Below are positions 1-7,646 of a DNA stretch of 37,797 bases, in pieces; the stretch's first letter is position 1, and every line of letters starts with the position of its first letter. The stretch is taken from positions 1-37,797 of the forward strand of contig MHWS01000002.1 in the NCBI GenBank assembly GCA_001824215.1, written 5' to 3'. The DNA is from Candidatus Zambryskibacteria bacterium RIFCSPLOWO2_12_FULL_39_16 (GTDB taxonomy: Bacteria > Patescibacteriota > Minisyncoccia > Phycocordibacterales > WO2-35-19). Made by a program: the position numbers and the translations under genes. Below the pieces are notes generated by a model, which had not been told where the DNA came from, made no database searches, and worked only from the letters and a program-made list of their open reading frames with translations.

Positions 1-14
1 ATACAAAATAAAAG

Positions 15-46
15 AGCGAGAGGTTTTATGCCTCTCGCTTTTTTAT
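15..46 (+). terminator. Rho-independent terminator of an upstream gene
   Basis: A 9-bp perfect stem (15-23 with 31-39) with a 7-nt loop runs into a T-rich tract. It ends a gene that lies outside the window to the left. Confidence 0.85.
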
Positions 47-73
47 TTTAATCTAGTTTGCTAGAATATGGAT

Positions 74-337
74 ATGACAATAAATGTTCTCTTGGGGAAA
101 ATAGCTACTTTGATTTTAAACCCACTGATTATATTAGGTTTTACGGTCGCCACCATATTTTTGTTTTACTGTATAGCTGAAATGATATGGAAAGCGGACG
201 ATAGCGGTGGTTTGGAAAAAAGTAAAGATAATGTAAAATACGGAGTCATAGGTATTTTTGTAATGTTTTCTGTTTACGGTATATTAAGAGTTATCCTTGC
301 TACTTTTGGTATCACCCCACCTAGTTTTTTTCCTTAA
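74..337 (+). CDS. TrbC/VirB2-like two-helix membrane protein
   Basis: An 87-residue protein with two hydrophobic segments (about residues 12-36 and 54-78) joined by a short charged loop containing WKADDSGGLEKSKDN. Small proteins with an N-terminal 'NPLI' helix, a charged Gly/Ser-rich loop and a second helix are typical of the pilin-like TrbC/VirB2 group found in many copies in CPR genomes; they are thought to sit in the cytoplasmic membrane or be polymerised by a secretion or pilus system. The start at 74 is preferred over the ATG at 68. A TGn-extended -10 (TAGAAT, 62-67) ends immediately before 68, so the ATG at 74 has the same 6-nt spacing seen before many genes here and would be leaderless. 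No partner secretion gene is visible, so the role is not fixed. Confidence 0.6.
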   Translation: MTINVLLGKIATLILNPLIILGFTVATIFLFYCIAEMIWKADDSGGLEKSKDNVKYGVIGIFVMFSVYGILRVILATFGITPPSFFP

Positions 338-360
338 AAAATTTTCTGTCTCTAACGATA

Positions 361-399
361 TAAAAAATAGGGGGAGCGCGTTACTTGCGCTCTCCCCTA
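361..399 (-). terminator. Terminator of the minus-strand gene at 397-1341
   Basis: A GC-rich stem (370-379 with 387-397) is followed on the minus strand by a T-run (complement of 361-367). It touches the stop codon of the gene it ends. Confidence 0.8.
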
Positions 400-1341
400 G
401 AATGGCTCCTCTGAGAATTTCACTGTGACCCCAATCGGTTCATCAAGTTCTCTTGATTTGACCTGAAACGCGTAAACACGTTCAGGAGTTTCTGTCGGTT
501 TGACATCCTCTTGTGGGGAACATTCTATAAATCTCGCGTCCCACCTGACGCAGAATTTCTTCCCTCCACCGTCTAGAAGGACATGAGGTTTGTCTTTAGG
601 GATAAAAATCACACCGCTCCAATTATCTGCTGGAGCTGTTATGACTCTATCCCCGTTTTCTTGTTGTTGGTGTTGTACAACATGTTGTGAAGAGTCCATC
701 AAACCCTTCAATTGGTTCATTGGGCCCATAACTTCCGAATACGTACCCGGTCTTATGGAAATTACTTCATTGTTTGGCATAGTGATAGGCGTTTTGTTTG
801 TGGCGCTGCTCCTATCTTTTGCGCCTAAGTCATACTTTTGAATCCAAGCCGCGACAATTATGAGAGCAAGTACTGTCGCTACTACTGTGGCCGCCTTACT
901 TTCCTCAAAATACAGATATACGAACAAGATGATTCCTATGTTCGTCATCCAGAAAAGGCTGCCCGTGTTGTAGATCTCTTTCCACCCTTCATAAAGGAGG
1001 ATGTAGGCGACGGCATTTAGCACGATGAGACCAAGGAAGGTCATAGTGGCATTATTTTTTAATACCTTATGCCACTTGTCCGCCTTATCCTTGTGTTCGC
1101 GATAGACCCACCATGCGATAATAATCAGCACAGCGATAACTATCATGAAGGCAAAGATTTCTCCAGAGATTGGTGGATGCATACTCCCATCCATTACCCT
1201 CGCTGCAGATGGGGTAGTTGTCCCAAGCGCAGACGATACTGGTGTCAAAGGAGGTATTGGCCATGAGTCGATGATTGCTCTGGTGATGAAAAACGCAGCG
1301 ACCAAACTGATCGCTATCACAACAACACCGATTTTCTTCAT
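397..1341 (-). CDS. Multi-pass membrane protein of unknown function
   Basis: A 314-residue protein I do not recognise. It starts with a signal-anchor-like helix (about residues 4-24), then has hydrophobic segments near 60-80, 97-115, 127-145 and 149-167. A C-terminal half of about 140 residues is polar, with no evident motif, and probably forms a soluble domain outside the membrane. The start is supported by a Shine-Dalgarno-like AAAGGTG a few bases upstream and by a TGn-extended -10 (TATAAT) about 36 nt before the ATG. The gene has its own promoter and terminator, so it is a single-gene unit, although it lies directly downstream of the SPFH gene. Base composition appears richer in G+C than the housekeeping genes. 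A function linked to the SPFH neighbour is only a guess. Confidence 0.65.
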   Translation of the reverse strand: MKKIGVVVIAISLVAAFFITRAIIDSWPIPPLTPVSSALGTTTPSAARVMDGSMHPPISGEIFAFMIVIAVLIIIAWWVYREHKDKADKWHKVLKNNATMTFLGLIVLNAVAYILLYEGWKEIYNTGSLFWMTNIGIILFVYLYFEESKAATVVATVLALIIVAAWIQKYDLGAKDRSSATNKTPITMPNNEVISIRPGTYSEVMGPMNQLKGLMDSSQHVVQHQQQENGDRVITAPADNWSGVIFIPKDKPHVLLDGGGKKFCVRWDARFIECSPQEDVKPTETPERVYAFQVKSRELDEPIGVTVKFSEEPF

Positions 1342-1376
1342 TTTTCACCTTTCTTTCAAGTTACAAATCCGCCTGT

Positions 1377-1385
1377 ATTATAGCA
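1377..1385 (-). promoter_or_regulatory. Extended -10 promoter for the gene at 397-1341
   Basis: On the minus strand TGC is followed directly by TATAAT (1382 to 1377), giving a consensus extended -10. Transcription would start near 1370 and give a leader of about 28 nt carrying the AAAGGTG ribosome-binding site. Confidence 0.6.
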
Positions 1386-1393
1386 TATTCAGT

Positions 1394-1433
1394 TTAAAAA
1401 GCAACCCCCTGAAGGACGAATCCTAAAGGGGGC
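1394..1433 (-). terminator. Terminator after the SPFH gene
   Basis: An outer stem (1405-1410 with 1427-1432) encloses an inner AGGA/TCCT stem capped, on the minus strand, by a TTCG tetraloop, and is followed by a T-run (complement of 1396-1400). It separates the SPFH gene from the next minus-strand gene. Confidence 0.8.
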
Positions 1434-1474
1434 TGTGAATGTGAAGAACAAGGGGAGATGTAGAAACATACAGA

Positions 1475-2680
1475 TTACTTTGGAGATTTACTTCCTGTGG
1501 TCTCTACTTTTTCTGGCTCTGGTGGTCTTGGTGGAGCTGGCGGCAAGGGCAGGGTGACTTTGACATCGCTGTTTCCTTCAACCCATGTTGAAACTGAAGA
1601 ATCTTTACTCGCTACCTGACTAGCCGCAAACATTCTGCCACCATCAGGAAGCGAAGCAAAGTAACCGGCGTTTTGCTCGTTGAGCGTCCTTTGGGCTGAT
1701 GCATCATGTTGTGCAGCATCCATTCTGCCCTGAGCCGCAACAATTAACGTTCTGGCAGCTTTTTCTGCTGCCGCGATGTTTGCATCACCCCTCAACTCTG
1801 CCAGGCGCTTTGCTTCCAACGCGTCTGCAGTATCACCGACTGCTTCAACCTGGACAATTTCTGCCCGGATTATTATTTGTCCAAGCTTACTGAAAATTCC
1901 AAATGTATCTTCGCTGTCATAGTCCGGTTTACTTTTCTCATCCGTTGTAAGGCCGTTTAGGTTTTTGAAGATGTTCCAAAGTTCTGTATCTTGGTTACCT
2001 TTACTTGCGTTGGCTACCATCTCCTTGACCTGGTCAAATGTTTTCTTGCTGATGTACGACCTGATCGCCGACTTCACTATGGCAGCGAAAAGGCCTGTTG
2101 GGTCCTTGTTCAGAAAGAAAGCTCGAGTGGGGTGCAGATTTAGCACAGTGATAAGAGTCACAACGTTGACTCGGATATTTCCATCTATTTCAACATCATC
2201 GATGACAACCGGGTGAGAAAATTGGAAGAAGAACTCGGGAACATCTGCAGGTCCTCTAGGGACAATTTCGTATTTTAATACTCTTTGTCCCCGTTCCTCC
2301 CTTTCTACTTGCTGGAATTCAGTCCACCTCCACTCTTTGAATATCTTGATTGTTTCGAAGAGACCAATCCACCTTACGCCGAGAGTTTTTTCCCAAAAAC
2401 CTGGGTCTCTATGATCCGGGACAAAATGTTTCTCACTTTTGGTGCCTTCGGGTTTGGTGTCTTCGAGCATCCATCCGACGACATTTTCAATGATGTCGAC
2501 CACTCTTCCTTCTAGCATGACAAAACTGAAACTGCCTGGGCGGGGGACTGGCGCAAAAAACCGCTTTACTGGTTTGTTTGCTTGCCACTTGATGGCTATA
2601 CCGATGCCATAAATGGCGCCGGCAAGCAATCCTGCAATTCCCAAGAAAATCACCGTGAAAATCACTGCAAATGACAGCAT
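1475..2680 (-). CDS. SPFH/band-7 family membrane scaffold protein
   Basis: A 401-residue protein. An N-terminal transmembrane helix (about residues 5-29) precedes a band-7-like domain (about 40-270, with a conserved-looking 'GLFETIKIFKEWRWTEFQ' stretch). A long Ala/Glu-rich amphipathic segment (about 280-350, with 'AKRLAELRGDANIAAAEKAA') is the coiled-coil tail typical of flotillin/stomatin relatives. The end is Pro-rich (PLPPAPPRPPEPEK). SPFH proteins oligomerise on the membrane and organise other membrane proteins or proteases. A strong AGGAGG lies just before the ATG, and a TTGCAT-17-TATAAG promoter lies further upstream. It has its own terminator. No typical partner (NfeD, FtsH) is adjacent. 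The family is fairly sure; the cellular role is not. Confidence 0.75.
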   Translation of the reverse strand: MLSFAVIFTVIFLGIAGLLAGAIYGIGIAIKWQANKPVKRFFAPVPRPGSFSFVMLEGRVVDIIENVVGWMLEDTKPEGTKSEKHFVPDHRDPGFWEKTLGVRWIGLFETIKIFKEWRWTEFQQVEREERGQRVLKYEIVPRGPADVPEFFFQFSHPVVIDDVEIDGNIRVNVVTLITVLNLHPTRAFFLNKDPTGLFAAIVKSAIRSYISKKTFDQVKEMVANASKGNQDTELWNIFKNLNGLTTDEKSKPDYDSEDTFGIFSKLGQIIIRAEIVQVEAVGDTADALEAKRLAELRGDANIAAAEKAARTLIVAAQGRMDAAQHDASAQRTLNEQNAGYFASLPDGGRMFAASQVASKDSSVSTWVEGNSDVKVTLPLPPAPPRPPEPEKVETTGSKSPK

Positions 2681-2726
2681 GTTTCCTCCTTCTTATTCTA
2701 TTGTTTTAGATCAAATTCCACCTTTA

Positions 2727-2755
2727 CTTATATCACATCTATCAAAAAAATGCAA
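2727..2755 (-). promoter_or_regulatory. Promoter of the SPFH gene
   Basis: On the minus strand TTGCAT (2755-2750) and TATAAG (2732-2727) are separated by 17 bp. It gives a leader of about 40 nt ending in AGGAGG. It lies back to back with the rnpB promoter. Confidence 0.55.
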
Positions 2756-2763
2756 GGAAGAAG

Positions 2764-2791
2764 TTGCAAGATTGAAAAACTATGATAAAAT
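2764..2791 (+). promoter_or_regulatory. rnpB promoter
   Basis: TTGCAA (2764-2769) and TAAAAT (2786-2791) are separated by 16 bp. The predicted start, near 2798-2801, coincides with the 5' strand of RNase P helix P1. Confidence 0.6.
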
Positions 2792-2800
2792 GGGTCAAGA

Positions 2801-3128
2801 TTCTCATTCCGGGCAGTAGCTCCGATTTTTTAGTCGGGGAGGAAAGTCCGAACACGGTCCCGATATTTATCGGGAAAAATAGTAGTGGGTAACGCCCATC
2901 TGGAGCAATCCAAGAGATGCGAACAGTGACGTCCAGATTTGAAAGAATTTGGATATCCCTTTGGGATAAATCTTTATGGCAACATAAAGAGTGCAACGGC
3001 AAAATTCTTACTTCTGTGCAAGGCCGTGTCCGCCGATAAGGCGGAAGTGCCGCTTGATCTCTCTGGTAACAGACGAGACAGATAAATTACTGCAATCAAA
3101 ACAGAATTCGGCTTACGAGAATGAGAAC
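2801..3128 (+). ncRNA. rnpB: RNase P RNA, bacterial type A-like
   Basis: The catalytic RNA that matures tRNA 5' ends. The two universal blocks are present: GAGGAAAGTCCG (2839-2850, 5' side of P4) and ACAGAATTCGGCTTA (3101-3115, 3' side of P4). The ends pair as helix P1: TTCTCATTC (2801-2809) with GAATGAGAA (3119-3127). GGTAACGCCCA near 2888-2900 fits P8. Two short perfect hairpins are built from repeat-like sequence, at 2858-2875 and 3029-3045. The gene converges on a tRNA cluster, with a shared terminator between them. The exact 3' end is estimated from P1. Confidence 0.93.
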
Positions 3129-3172
3129 CTGCCCGACTCAATTTGCAATGCAAATTGGGCGGGTCATAAAAT

Positions 3173-3206
3173 GCAAAATCCGCCCTTACCGGCGGATTTT
3201 GCTTTT
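3173..3206. terminator. Bidirectional terminator between rnpB and the tRNA cluster
   Basis: A 12-bp stem, GCAAAATCCGCC (3173-3184) with its complement at 3191-3202, has a T-run on the plus side (3203-3206) and a T-rich stretch on the minus side. It can end both rnpB and the convergent tRNA transcript. Confidence 0.75.
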
Positions 3207-3208
3207 AG

Positions 3209-3289
3209 TGGGCAGGGGGAGACTTGAACTCCCATGCCTTGCGGCGCCAGCTCCTAAAGCTGGTGTGTCTGCCATTTCACCACCTGCCC
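3209..3289 (-). tRNA. tRNA-Leu (anticodon TAG)
   Basis: A full class II cloverleaf. The acceptor GGGCAGG pairs with CCTGCCC, the anticodon loop is TTTAGGA within a CCAGC/GCTGG stem, the variable arm is long, and the T loop is TTCAAGT. Discriminator A73; no CCA is encoded. It is the last of four minus-strand tRNAs downstream of rbfA. Confidence 0.93.
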
Positions 3290-3302
3290 AAATTTTCCCG
3301 AG

Positions 3303-3375
3303 TCCGCTCACCAGGAATCGAACCTGGGACCATCTCCTTAAGAGGGAGTTGCTCTACCATCTGAGCTATGAGCGG
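3303..3375 (-). tRNA. tRNA-Lys (anticodon CTT)
   Basis: Acceptor CCGCTCA/TGAGCGG, D arm GCTC/GAGC, anticodon loop CTCTTAA, T loop TTCGATT. Discriminator A; CCA is not encoded. Confidence 0.92.
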
Positions 3376-3404
3376 ATACCTGATTATCTTAATAAGATAA
3401 TTTG

Positions 3405-3487
3405 TGCTCGGGGTGGGAGTTGAACCCACAAGGCCTTACGGCCAAAGGATTTTAAGTCCTTCGTGTATACCATTCCACCACCCGAGC
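3405..3487 (-). tRNA. tRNA-Leu (anticodon TAA)
   Basis: Class II tRNA: acceptor GCTCGGG/CCCGAGC, anticodon loop CTTAAAA in an AAGGA/TCCTT stem, long variable arm, T loop TTCAACT. A36-A37 makes it a likely MiaA substrate. No encoded CCA. Confidence 0.93.
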
Positions 3488-3499
3488 ATCTTAAAAAAC

Positions 3500-3574
3500 T
3501 GGAGGCCTAGGGCGGAATTGAACCGCCGTATAAGAGTTTTGCAGACTCTTGCCTTACCACTTGGCGACTAGGCC
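3500..3574 (-). tRNA. tRNA-Cys (anticodon GCA) with encoded CCA
   Basis: Acceptor GGCCTAG/CTAGGCC, anticodon loop CTGCAAA in a 6-bp stem, T loop TTCAATT. The discriminator is U73 (complement of 3503), the known identity base for cysteine, and it is followed by an encoded CCA (3502-3500). It lies just downstream of rbfA. Confidence 0.93.
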
Positions 3575-3597
3575 GTAAATTGTAATCTCATATTAGT

Positions 3598-3933
3598 TTA
3601 CGATTCATTTGAGAGTTCGTCAATTCTTTGGCGATTATGTTCGCCTTCATCAATACAAAAATCTATTCTCGGAACAAACCCAAAAGATTTTTTACCCATT
3701 ATAAATTGACGAAAATCTCTCTTGCGCCTTTTGGCAAATTCCAAAACCGCTGCTTCTTTTTCTTTTGGCAGGGCAGTAAAATATACCAAAGCTCTTCTGC
3801 CTCGATCAAGCACGTCCGTCCTAGTGACGGTTATAAGAGAATCCTTGTTTGATTCTAAATTAAAATATTCAGCAGCAAATCTAGAAATGAGAGAAACCAT
3901 CTTTTCATCTTTATGTCTGCTTATATTTTTCAT
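3598..3933 (-). CDS. rbfA: Ribosome-binding factor A
   Basis: A 111-residue protein of usual RbfA length. RbfA is a KH-fold protein that binds the immature 30S subunit and helps process the 5' end of 16S rRNA. The N-terminal helix (ISRHKDEKMVSLISRFAAEYF) and the C-terminal PRIDFCIDEGEHNRQRIDEL stretch fit the family. It lies 21 nt downstream of infB on the same strand, which is the classical infB-rbfA order and supports the call. Four tRNA genes follow on the same strand without an obvious terminator between, so one long transcript is possible. Confidence 0.85.
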   Translation of the reverse strand: MKNISRHKDEKMVSLISRFAAEYFNLESNKDSLITVTRTDVLDRGRRALVYFTALPKEKEAAVLEFAKRRKRDFRQFIMGKKSFGFVPRIDFCIDEGEHNRQRIDELSNES

Positions 3934-3954
3934 CTTGTTAAGATAAATAATTTA

Positions 3955-5463
3955 CTATTGTTTTACCAAAGATGTAGCGGTCAAAATATCTTTTGGTACT
4001 AGCTCTATTTTTGATTCTACCATCATACCAAATTCTTGCCCTTCTTTTACGATATCAGCCTTAATTTTTTGGGTCTGGAGTTCTCTTATTTTTCCATTGC
4101 CGATAATAATATTTTTGCGCAATATTTTTACTGTCCCACCGGATTTGATTTCTCCCTCTTCTACTCGCCCGCCTATTACTTGTTTGTCTTTAGTTTTACT
4201 GAAGATTCTGAGTATTGTCGCAGAACCGGTCGTCTTTTCTATTGTCTCTACCGGAGTGGCTTCTTTTATTTTTTCCTTTACGTAGTCAACCAACTCATAT
4301 ATCAATTTATAAGTTTTTATTTCTATATTGTTTCGCATGGCCAGCATTTCAGCGCTTTTGTCGCTACTTACATTAAATCCCAGCACCAGACTGTTTTTTA
4401 TATTTGCCGTTTTTAAGTCCTTTTCTGTGATACTTCCCACACCTTTTGAAATTATTTTAATAGTGATTTTATCGTTCCCTAATTTTTGAAGTTCATGTTC
4501 TACCGCATCTAAGGAGCCAAAAGTGTCTGTTTTTATGACTACTCCCAGAGTTGCGCCTCCGCTTGGAGTATCTTTTTGTTTTTCCTCCACTCTTTCATCA
4601 ATATTTTTAGAAATGAACGCCAGAGCTTCCTCTTTTTTTGAAAAAATTTTAAAATCACTGCCAACGTTTGGTTGGACATTCCAGCCGACTATTCTGACCG
4701 GACTGGAAGAACTCGCCTCTGGCAGATTTTCTCCTTTGTAATTTTCTATGGATCGAATCGGGGCATAAGCGCTTCCACTTGCGATAAACTGACCAATTTT
4801 AAGTGAACCATTTTTTATTATTAAAGTGGCGGAAATACCCTGTTTTGGGTTTAGATCGCTTTCTATTATAAAACCTTCAGCAGGGAGGGAAGAATCACTC
4901 TTCAAATCTTCAAGGTCCGACTGCAGAGCTATCATTTCCAAAAGATCAGGGACGCCTTCACCGGTTTTGGCTGAAATAGGCACGATAGGAACATTACCAC
5001 CCCAACCCTCAACCAAAACTCCATTTTCTGCAAGGTTTTGTTTTACTTTATCTATATTGGCTTTGGCTTTGTCAATTTTATTTAAGGCTACAATAAAAGG
5101 CGTAGAATCTTTATTAATACAACCTAATGCTTCAATAGTTTGTGGTTTTACTCCGTCTTCCGCGGATATTACCAAGACCGCAATATCTGCCACTTTTGTA
5201 CTTCGAGCTCTGATGGAACTAAAAGCTTCATGTCCTGGGGTATCCAAAAAAGTCATTTTTCGCCTTTGATTGCCGATTTCCACTTCAACTTCATAAGCGG
5301 ACACGTGCTGAGTGATACTGCCCGCCTCTTTTTCAGTGGTATTTGTTTTCCTTATATAATCAAGCAGGGTGGATTTACCATGGTCAATATGTCCCATGAT
5401 GACTACCACTGGAGGGCGAGCTGACCAGCTTGCTTTTTCTGTCTTATTTTTTTGATTTTTCAT
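3955..5463 (-). CDS. infB: Translation initiation factor IF-2, short form
   Basis: A 502-residue GTPase that brings fMet-tRNA to the 30S subunit and promotes subunit joining. The G domain carries GHIDHGKS (residues 24-31), DTPGH (74-78) and NKID (128-131), plus the family-specific 'EAGSITQHVSAY' switch region. Domains II, III and IV follow to the C terminus. The variable N-terminal region of several hundred residues found in E. coli IF-2 is absent: only about 20 residues precede the G domain. This is usual in reduced genomes. A TATAAT box (minus strand, 5496-5491) gives a leader of about 20 nt, unlike the leaderless genes nearby. The gene diverges from the cysteine desulfurase gene. Confidence 0.95.
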   Translation of the reverse strand: MKNQKNKTEKASWSARPPVVVIMGHIDHGKSTLLDYIRKTNTTEKEAGSITQHVSAYEVEVEIGNQRRKMTFLDTPGHEAFSSIRARSTKVADIAVLVISAEDGVKPQTIEALGCINKDSTPFIVALNKIDKAKANIDKVKQNLAENGVLVEGWGGNVPIVPISAKTGEGVPDLLEMIALQSDLEDLKSDSSLPAEGFIIESDLNPKQGISATLIIKNGSLKIGQFIASGSAYAPIRSIENYKGENLPEASSSSPVRIVGWNVQPNVGSDFKIFSKKEEALAFISKNIDERVEEKQKDTPSGGATLGVVIKTDTFGSLDAVEHELQKLGNDKITIKIISKGVGSITEKDLKTANIKNSLVLGFNVSSDKSAEMLAMRNNIEIKTYKLIYELVDYVKEKIKEATPVETIEKTTGSATILRIFSKTKDKQVIGGRVEEGEIKSGGTVKILRKNIIIGNGKIRELQTQKIKADIVKEGQEFGMMVESKIELVPKDILTATSLVKQ

Positions 5464-5490
5464 CTGTCAGAAATTCATTTAATATCGCGC

Positions 5491-5514
5491 ATTATACACT
5501 AATTGTGGTATTAT
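5491..5514. promoter_or_regulatory. Divergent promoters of infB and the cysteine desulfurase
   Basis: Within a 58-bp intergenic space the minus strand has TATAAT (5496-5491, preceded by TG) for infB. The plus strand has a TGn-extended TATTAT (5509-5514) ending 7 nt before the desulfurase ATG, which predicts a leaderless mRNA. Confidence 0.6.
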
Positions 5515-5521
5515 CCCAAAC

Positions 5522-6736
5522 ATGAAAAATAAGAGAAAAAGCAATAAAAAAAGAGTGTTTTTGGATTATGCCTCTATAACACCAGTTGATTCTGGGGTTG
5601 AAAAAGAGATGATAAAAATTCAAAAAAAAATTTGGGCCAATCCTTCTTCTTTACATACGGAAGGAGAAAATGCTAAAAACGTTTTAGATGAAGCAAGGAT
5701 AAGGATTGCTCGTATCTTGCATTGCCGGGGAAATGAAATATTTTTTACTAGCGGGGGAACAGAATCCTTAAACTTGGCTATTTTTGGAACAATTAAATCA
5801 GTGATAAAAAACGGAATCACTCCACATATAATAGTTTCAACCATTGAACATCCGGGAGTCTTGGAACCGATTAAATCTTTACTCAAAGAAAACGTGACAG
5901 AAGTTTCTTTTGTTATGCCGAATAAAAAAGGGATTATAAATCCGGAATCGATAATAAAAGAAATAAAAGAAAACACTATTTTGGTGATAGTTCAGCATGC
6001 AAACAATGAAATAGGGACAATACAACCTATTTCAAAAATTGCCGGGAAAATCAAAGAATACAGAAAAAATAAAAATAATCCCTATCCATATTTTTTAGTT
6101 GATGCCAGCCAGAGTGTTCTTTACGAAAATGTCTCTATGGAAAAACTAGGAGCGGATTTGCTTGTTTTGGATGGTATTAAAATGTATGGTCCGAGAGGAG
6201 CGGGAATCTTGGTAGTCAAACACGGAGTCAAAATCTCTCCGATTCTTTTTGGCGGGGGACAAGAAAAAGGACTCCGCTCTGGAACTGAAAATGTAGTAAA
6301 TAGCGTGGGTTTTGCTCTAGCTCTTGAGATAGCCGCCAAAATTAGAGAAAAAGAATCATTGCGTCTAACGCAATTACGCAACTATACTGTTGTTAAGATT
6401 CTTAAACCCGCCCGCCATGCTTCGCAAGGCGATGCGGGCGGGGGAATCTCCAACCCTTCTTTGAATGGCGATCTGGAAAATAGATTGCCTAACAATATAA
6501 ATATTTGCTTTCCTGGACAAGATTCAGAATTACTCGTTATAAAGTTAGATATTTTAGGATTTGCCGTTTCCGCCGCTTCCGCTTGCCATACCCTCTCGTT
6601 TGAAAACGGTTCTTATGTCATTGACTCCATCGGTAAACCCGAATGTTCTTCTTCGTCTCTGCGCATAACCCTAGGCCGAGATACTAAGAAATCCGACTTG
6701 GACAAATTAGTATTTGCTCTCAGAAAGATACTTTGA
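5522..6736 (+). CDS. Cysteine desulfurase (NifS/IscS family)
   Basis: A 404-residue class V PLP enzyme that takes sulfur from cysteine for Fe-S clusters and tRNA thiolation. Visible motifs: EHPGV (H110), QHANNEIGT (around 158-166), DASQS (194-198), the PLP lysine K220 in LDGIKMYGPRG, GGGQEKGLRSGTENV (245-258), and the catalytic cysteine C355 in SAASACHTLS. The residue before the lysine is Ile, where His is usual. A 36-bp palindromic element (6407-6442) is inserted in frame and adds about 12 residues (PARHASQGDAGG) in a loop before the conserved 'RLPNNIN'. The ATG lies 7 nt after TATTAT, so the mRNA is probably leaderless. No IscU or Suf gene is in the window. Confidence 0.9.
   Translation: MKNKRKSNKKRVFLDYASITPVDSGVEKEMIKIQKKIWANPSSLHTEGENAKNVLDEARIRIARILHCRGNEIFFTSGGTESLNLAIFGTIKSVIKNGITPHIIVSTIEHPGVLEPIKSLLKENVTEVSFVMPNKKGIINPESIIKEIKENTILVIVQHANNEIGTIQPISKIAGKIKEYRKNKNNPYPYFLVDASQSVLYENVSMEKLGADLLVLDGIKMYGPRGAGILVVKHGVKISPILFGGGQEKGLRSGTENVVNSVGFALALEIAAKIREKESLRLTQLRNYTVVKILKPARHASQGDAGGGISNPSLNGDLENRLPNNINICFPGQDSELLVIKLDILGFAVSAASACHTLSFENGSYVIDSIGKPECSSSSLRITLGRDTKKSDLDKLVFALRKIL
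6407..6442 (+). repeat. 36-bp palindromic element inside the cysteine desulfurase gene
   Basis: 9-bp arms CCCGCCCGC (6407-6415) and GCGGGCGGG (6434-6442) flank a centre with CTTCGCAAG. It is the reverse complement of the element at 25037-25072 with one difference. Its reading frame gives PARHASQGDAGG. Confidence 0.9.
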
Positions 6737-6750
6737 TAAAATATATGGAA

Positions 6751-7572
6751 ATGGAAGATTTAACTAAACATCAACTTATACTTATAACTTTGCTTATCAC
6801 TTTTGTGACTTCAATTGCTACAGGCATTATTACTTTTACCCTGCTTTCGGAAGCGCCGGTGGAAGTAACTCAAACTATAAACAGAGTGGTTGAAAGAACT
6901 ATTCAGCAAGTGGTACCAGCGGAAGGCCAGCCGGCAAAAGTTATTACTACTACTGTTGTGGTGAGTGAAGAAGATCAAGTGCTCGAATCCATTTCTAAAA
7001 ATGAGAAATCTATAGTGAGGATTGGAACTATAGTGGTTGACGGTTCTCAAATGGTTTCTGGTCTTGGTCTTGTTGTATCGGCTGACGGTACTATTGTCTC
7101 TGATCTGCGAAGCTATAATGCAGCTTCTTCTTATTCGGTTTTATTCTACGATGGTAAAACATATCCTTCCGGAAGAGTTCATGTTGATAACGAAAAAGGT
7201 TTGGTTTTCATGCAAACGAATCTTCCACAAAACGAGAGCCCTAAGTATACTTTTTACCCGGCGGTATTGGGTGACTCGGACGGGCTTAAGATAGGCCAAA
7301 CTTTGATTGCTATAAGCGGGAAAGATTCAAATGCAGCATCTATTGGCAGAATATTTCAACTTAACTTCGGAGATGATAAAAAGACGGTACAAAATATCCT
7401 TTCTGACATAAAAATCTCAAAGACCCATTTCGGTAGTCCGGCTCTTAATCTTTCCGGTGAAGTGATGGGACTTGAGGCGGCATTCGGCGAATTAGACACT
7501 GAATATTCATACATTCCAATAAATGTTATAAAGGCAGCTACTCCAAAAGCCCTAGAAGCATTGGCTAATTAG
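6751..7572 (+). CDS. Membrane-anchored HtrA-like protein lacking the catalytic triad
   Basis: A 273-residue protein with an N-terminal transmembrane helix (about residues 9-29), a Thr/Val-rich linker, and a domain with the layout of a DegP/HtrA trypsin-like fold. 'VSGLGLVVSADGTIVSDLRSYNA' matches the region that normally ends in TNxHV, 'KGLVFMQTN' matches the DxAxL region, and 'THFGSPALNLSGEVMGL' matches the GNSGGPL region. The catalytic His, Asp and Ser are all replaced, so it is probably a binding or scaffold protein. No PDZ domain is visible. The ATG at 6751 lies 8 nt after a TAAAAT box; earlier starts overlap that box or the stop of the desulfurase. clpB follows on the same strand. Confidence 0.6.
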   Translation: MEDLTKHQLILITLLITFVTSIATGIITFTLLSEAPVEVTQTINRVVERTIQQVVPAEGQPAKVITTTVVVSEEDQVLESISKNEKSIVRIGTIVVDGSQMVSGLGLVVSADGTIVSDLRSYNAASSYSVLFYDGKTYPSGRVHVDNEKGLVFMQTNLPQNESPKYTFYPAVLGDSDGLKIGQTLIAISGKDSNAASIGRIFQLNFGDDKKTVQNILSDIKISKTHFGSPALNLSGEVMGLEAAFGELDTEYSYIPINVIKAATPKALEALAN

Positions 7573-7646
7573 CCTGTCTGCCGTGTAGGTTGGTTTTCTC
7601 TCTCTTTTTCTGCTACAATACGGTCGTAATTTAAGTTTTTTATTTT

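Noticed and set aside
2742-3002. 86-codon open frame on the minus strand
   Set aside because: It lies antisense to RNase P RNA, whose conserved blocks explain the sequence.
3121-3423. 100-codon open frame on the plus strand
   Set aside because: It runs through the rnpB 3' end and antisense to two tRNAs.
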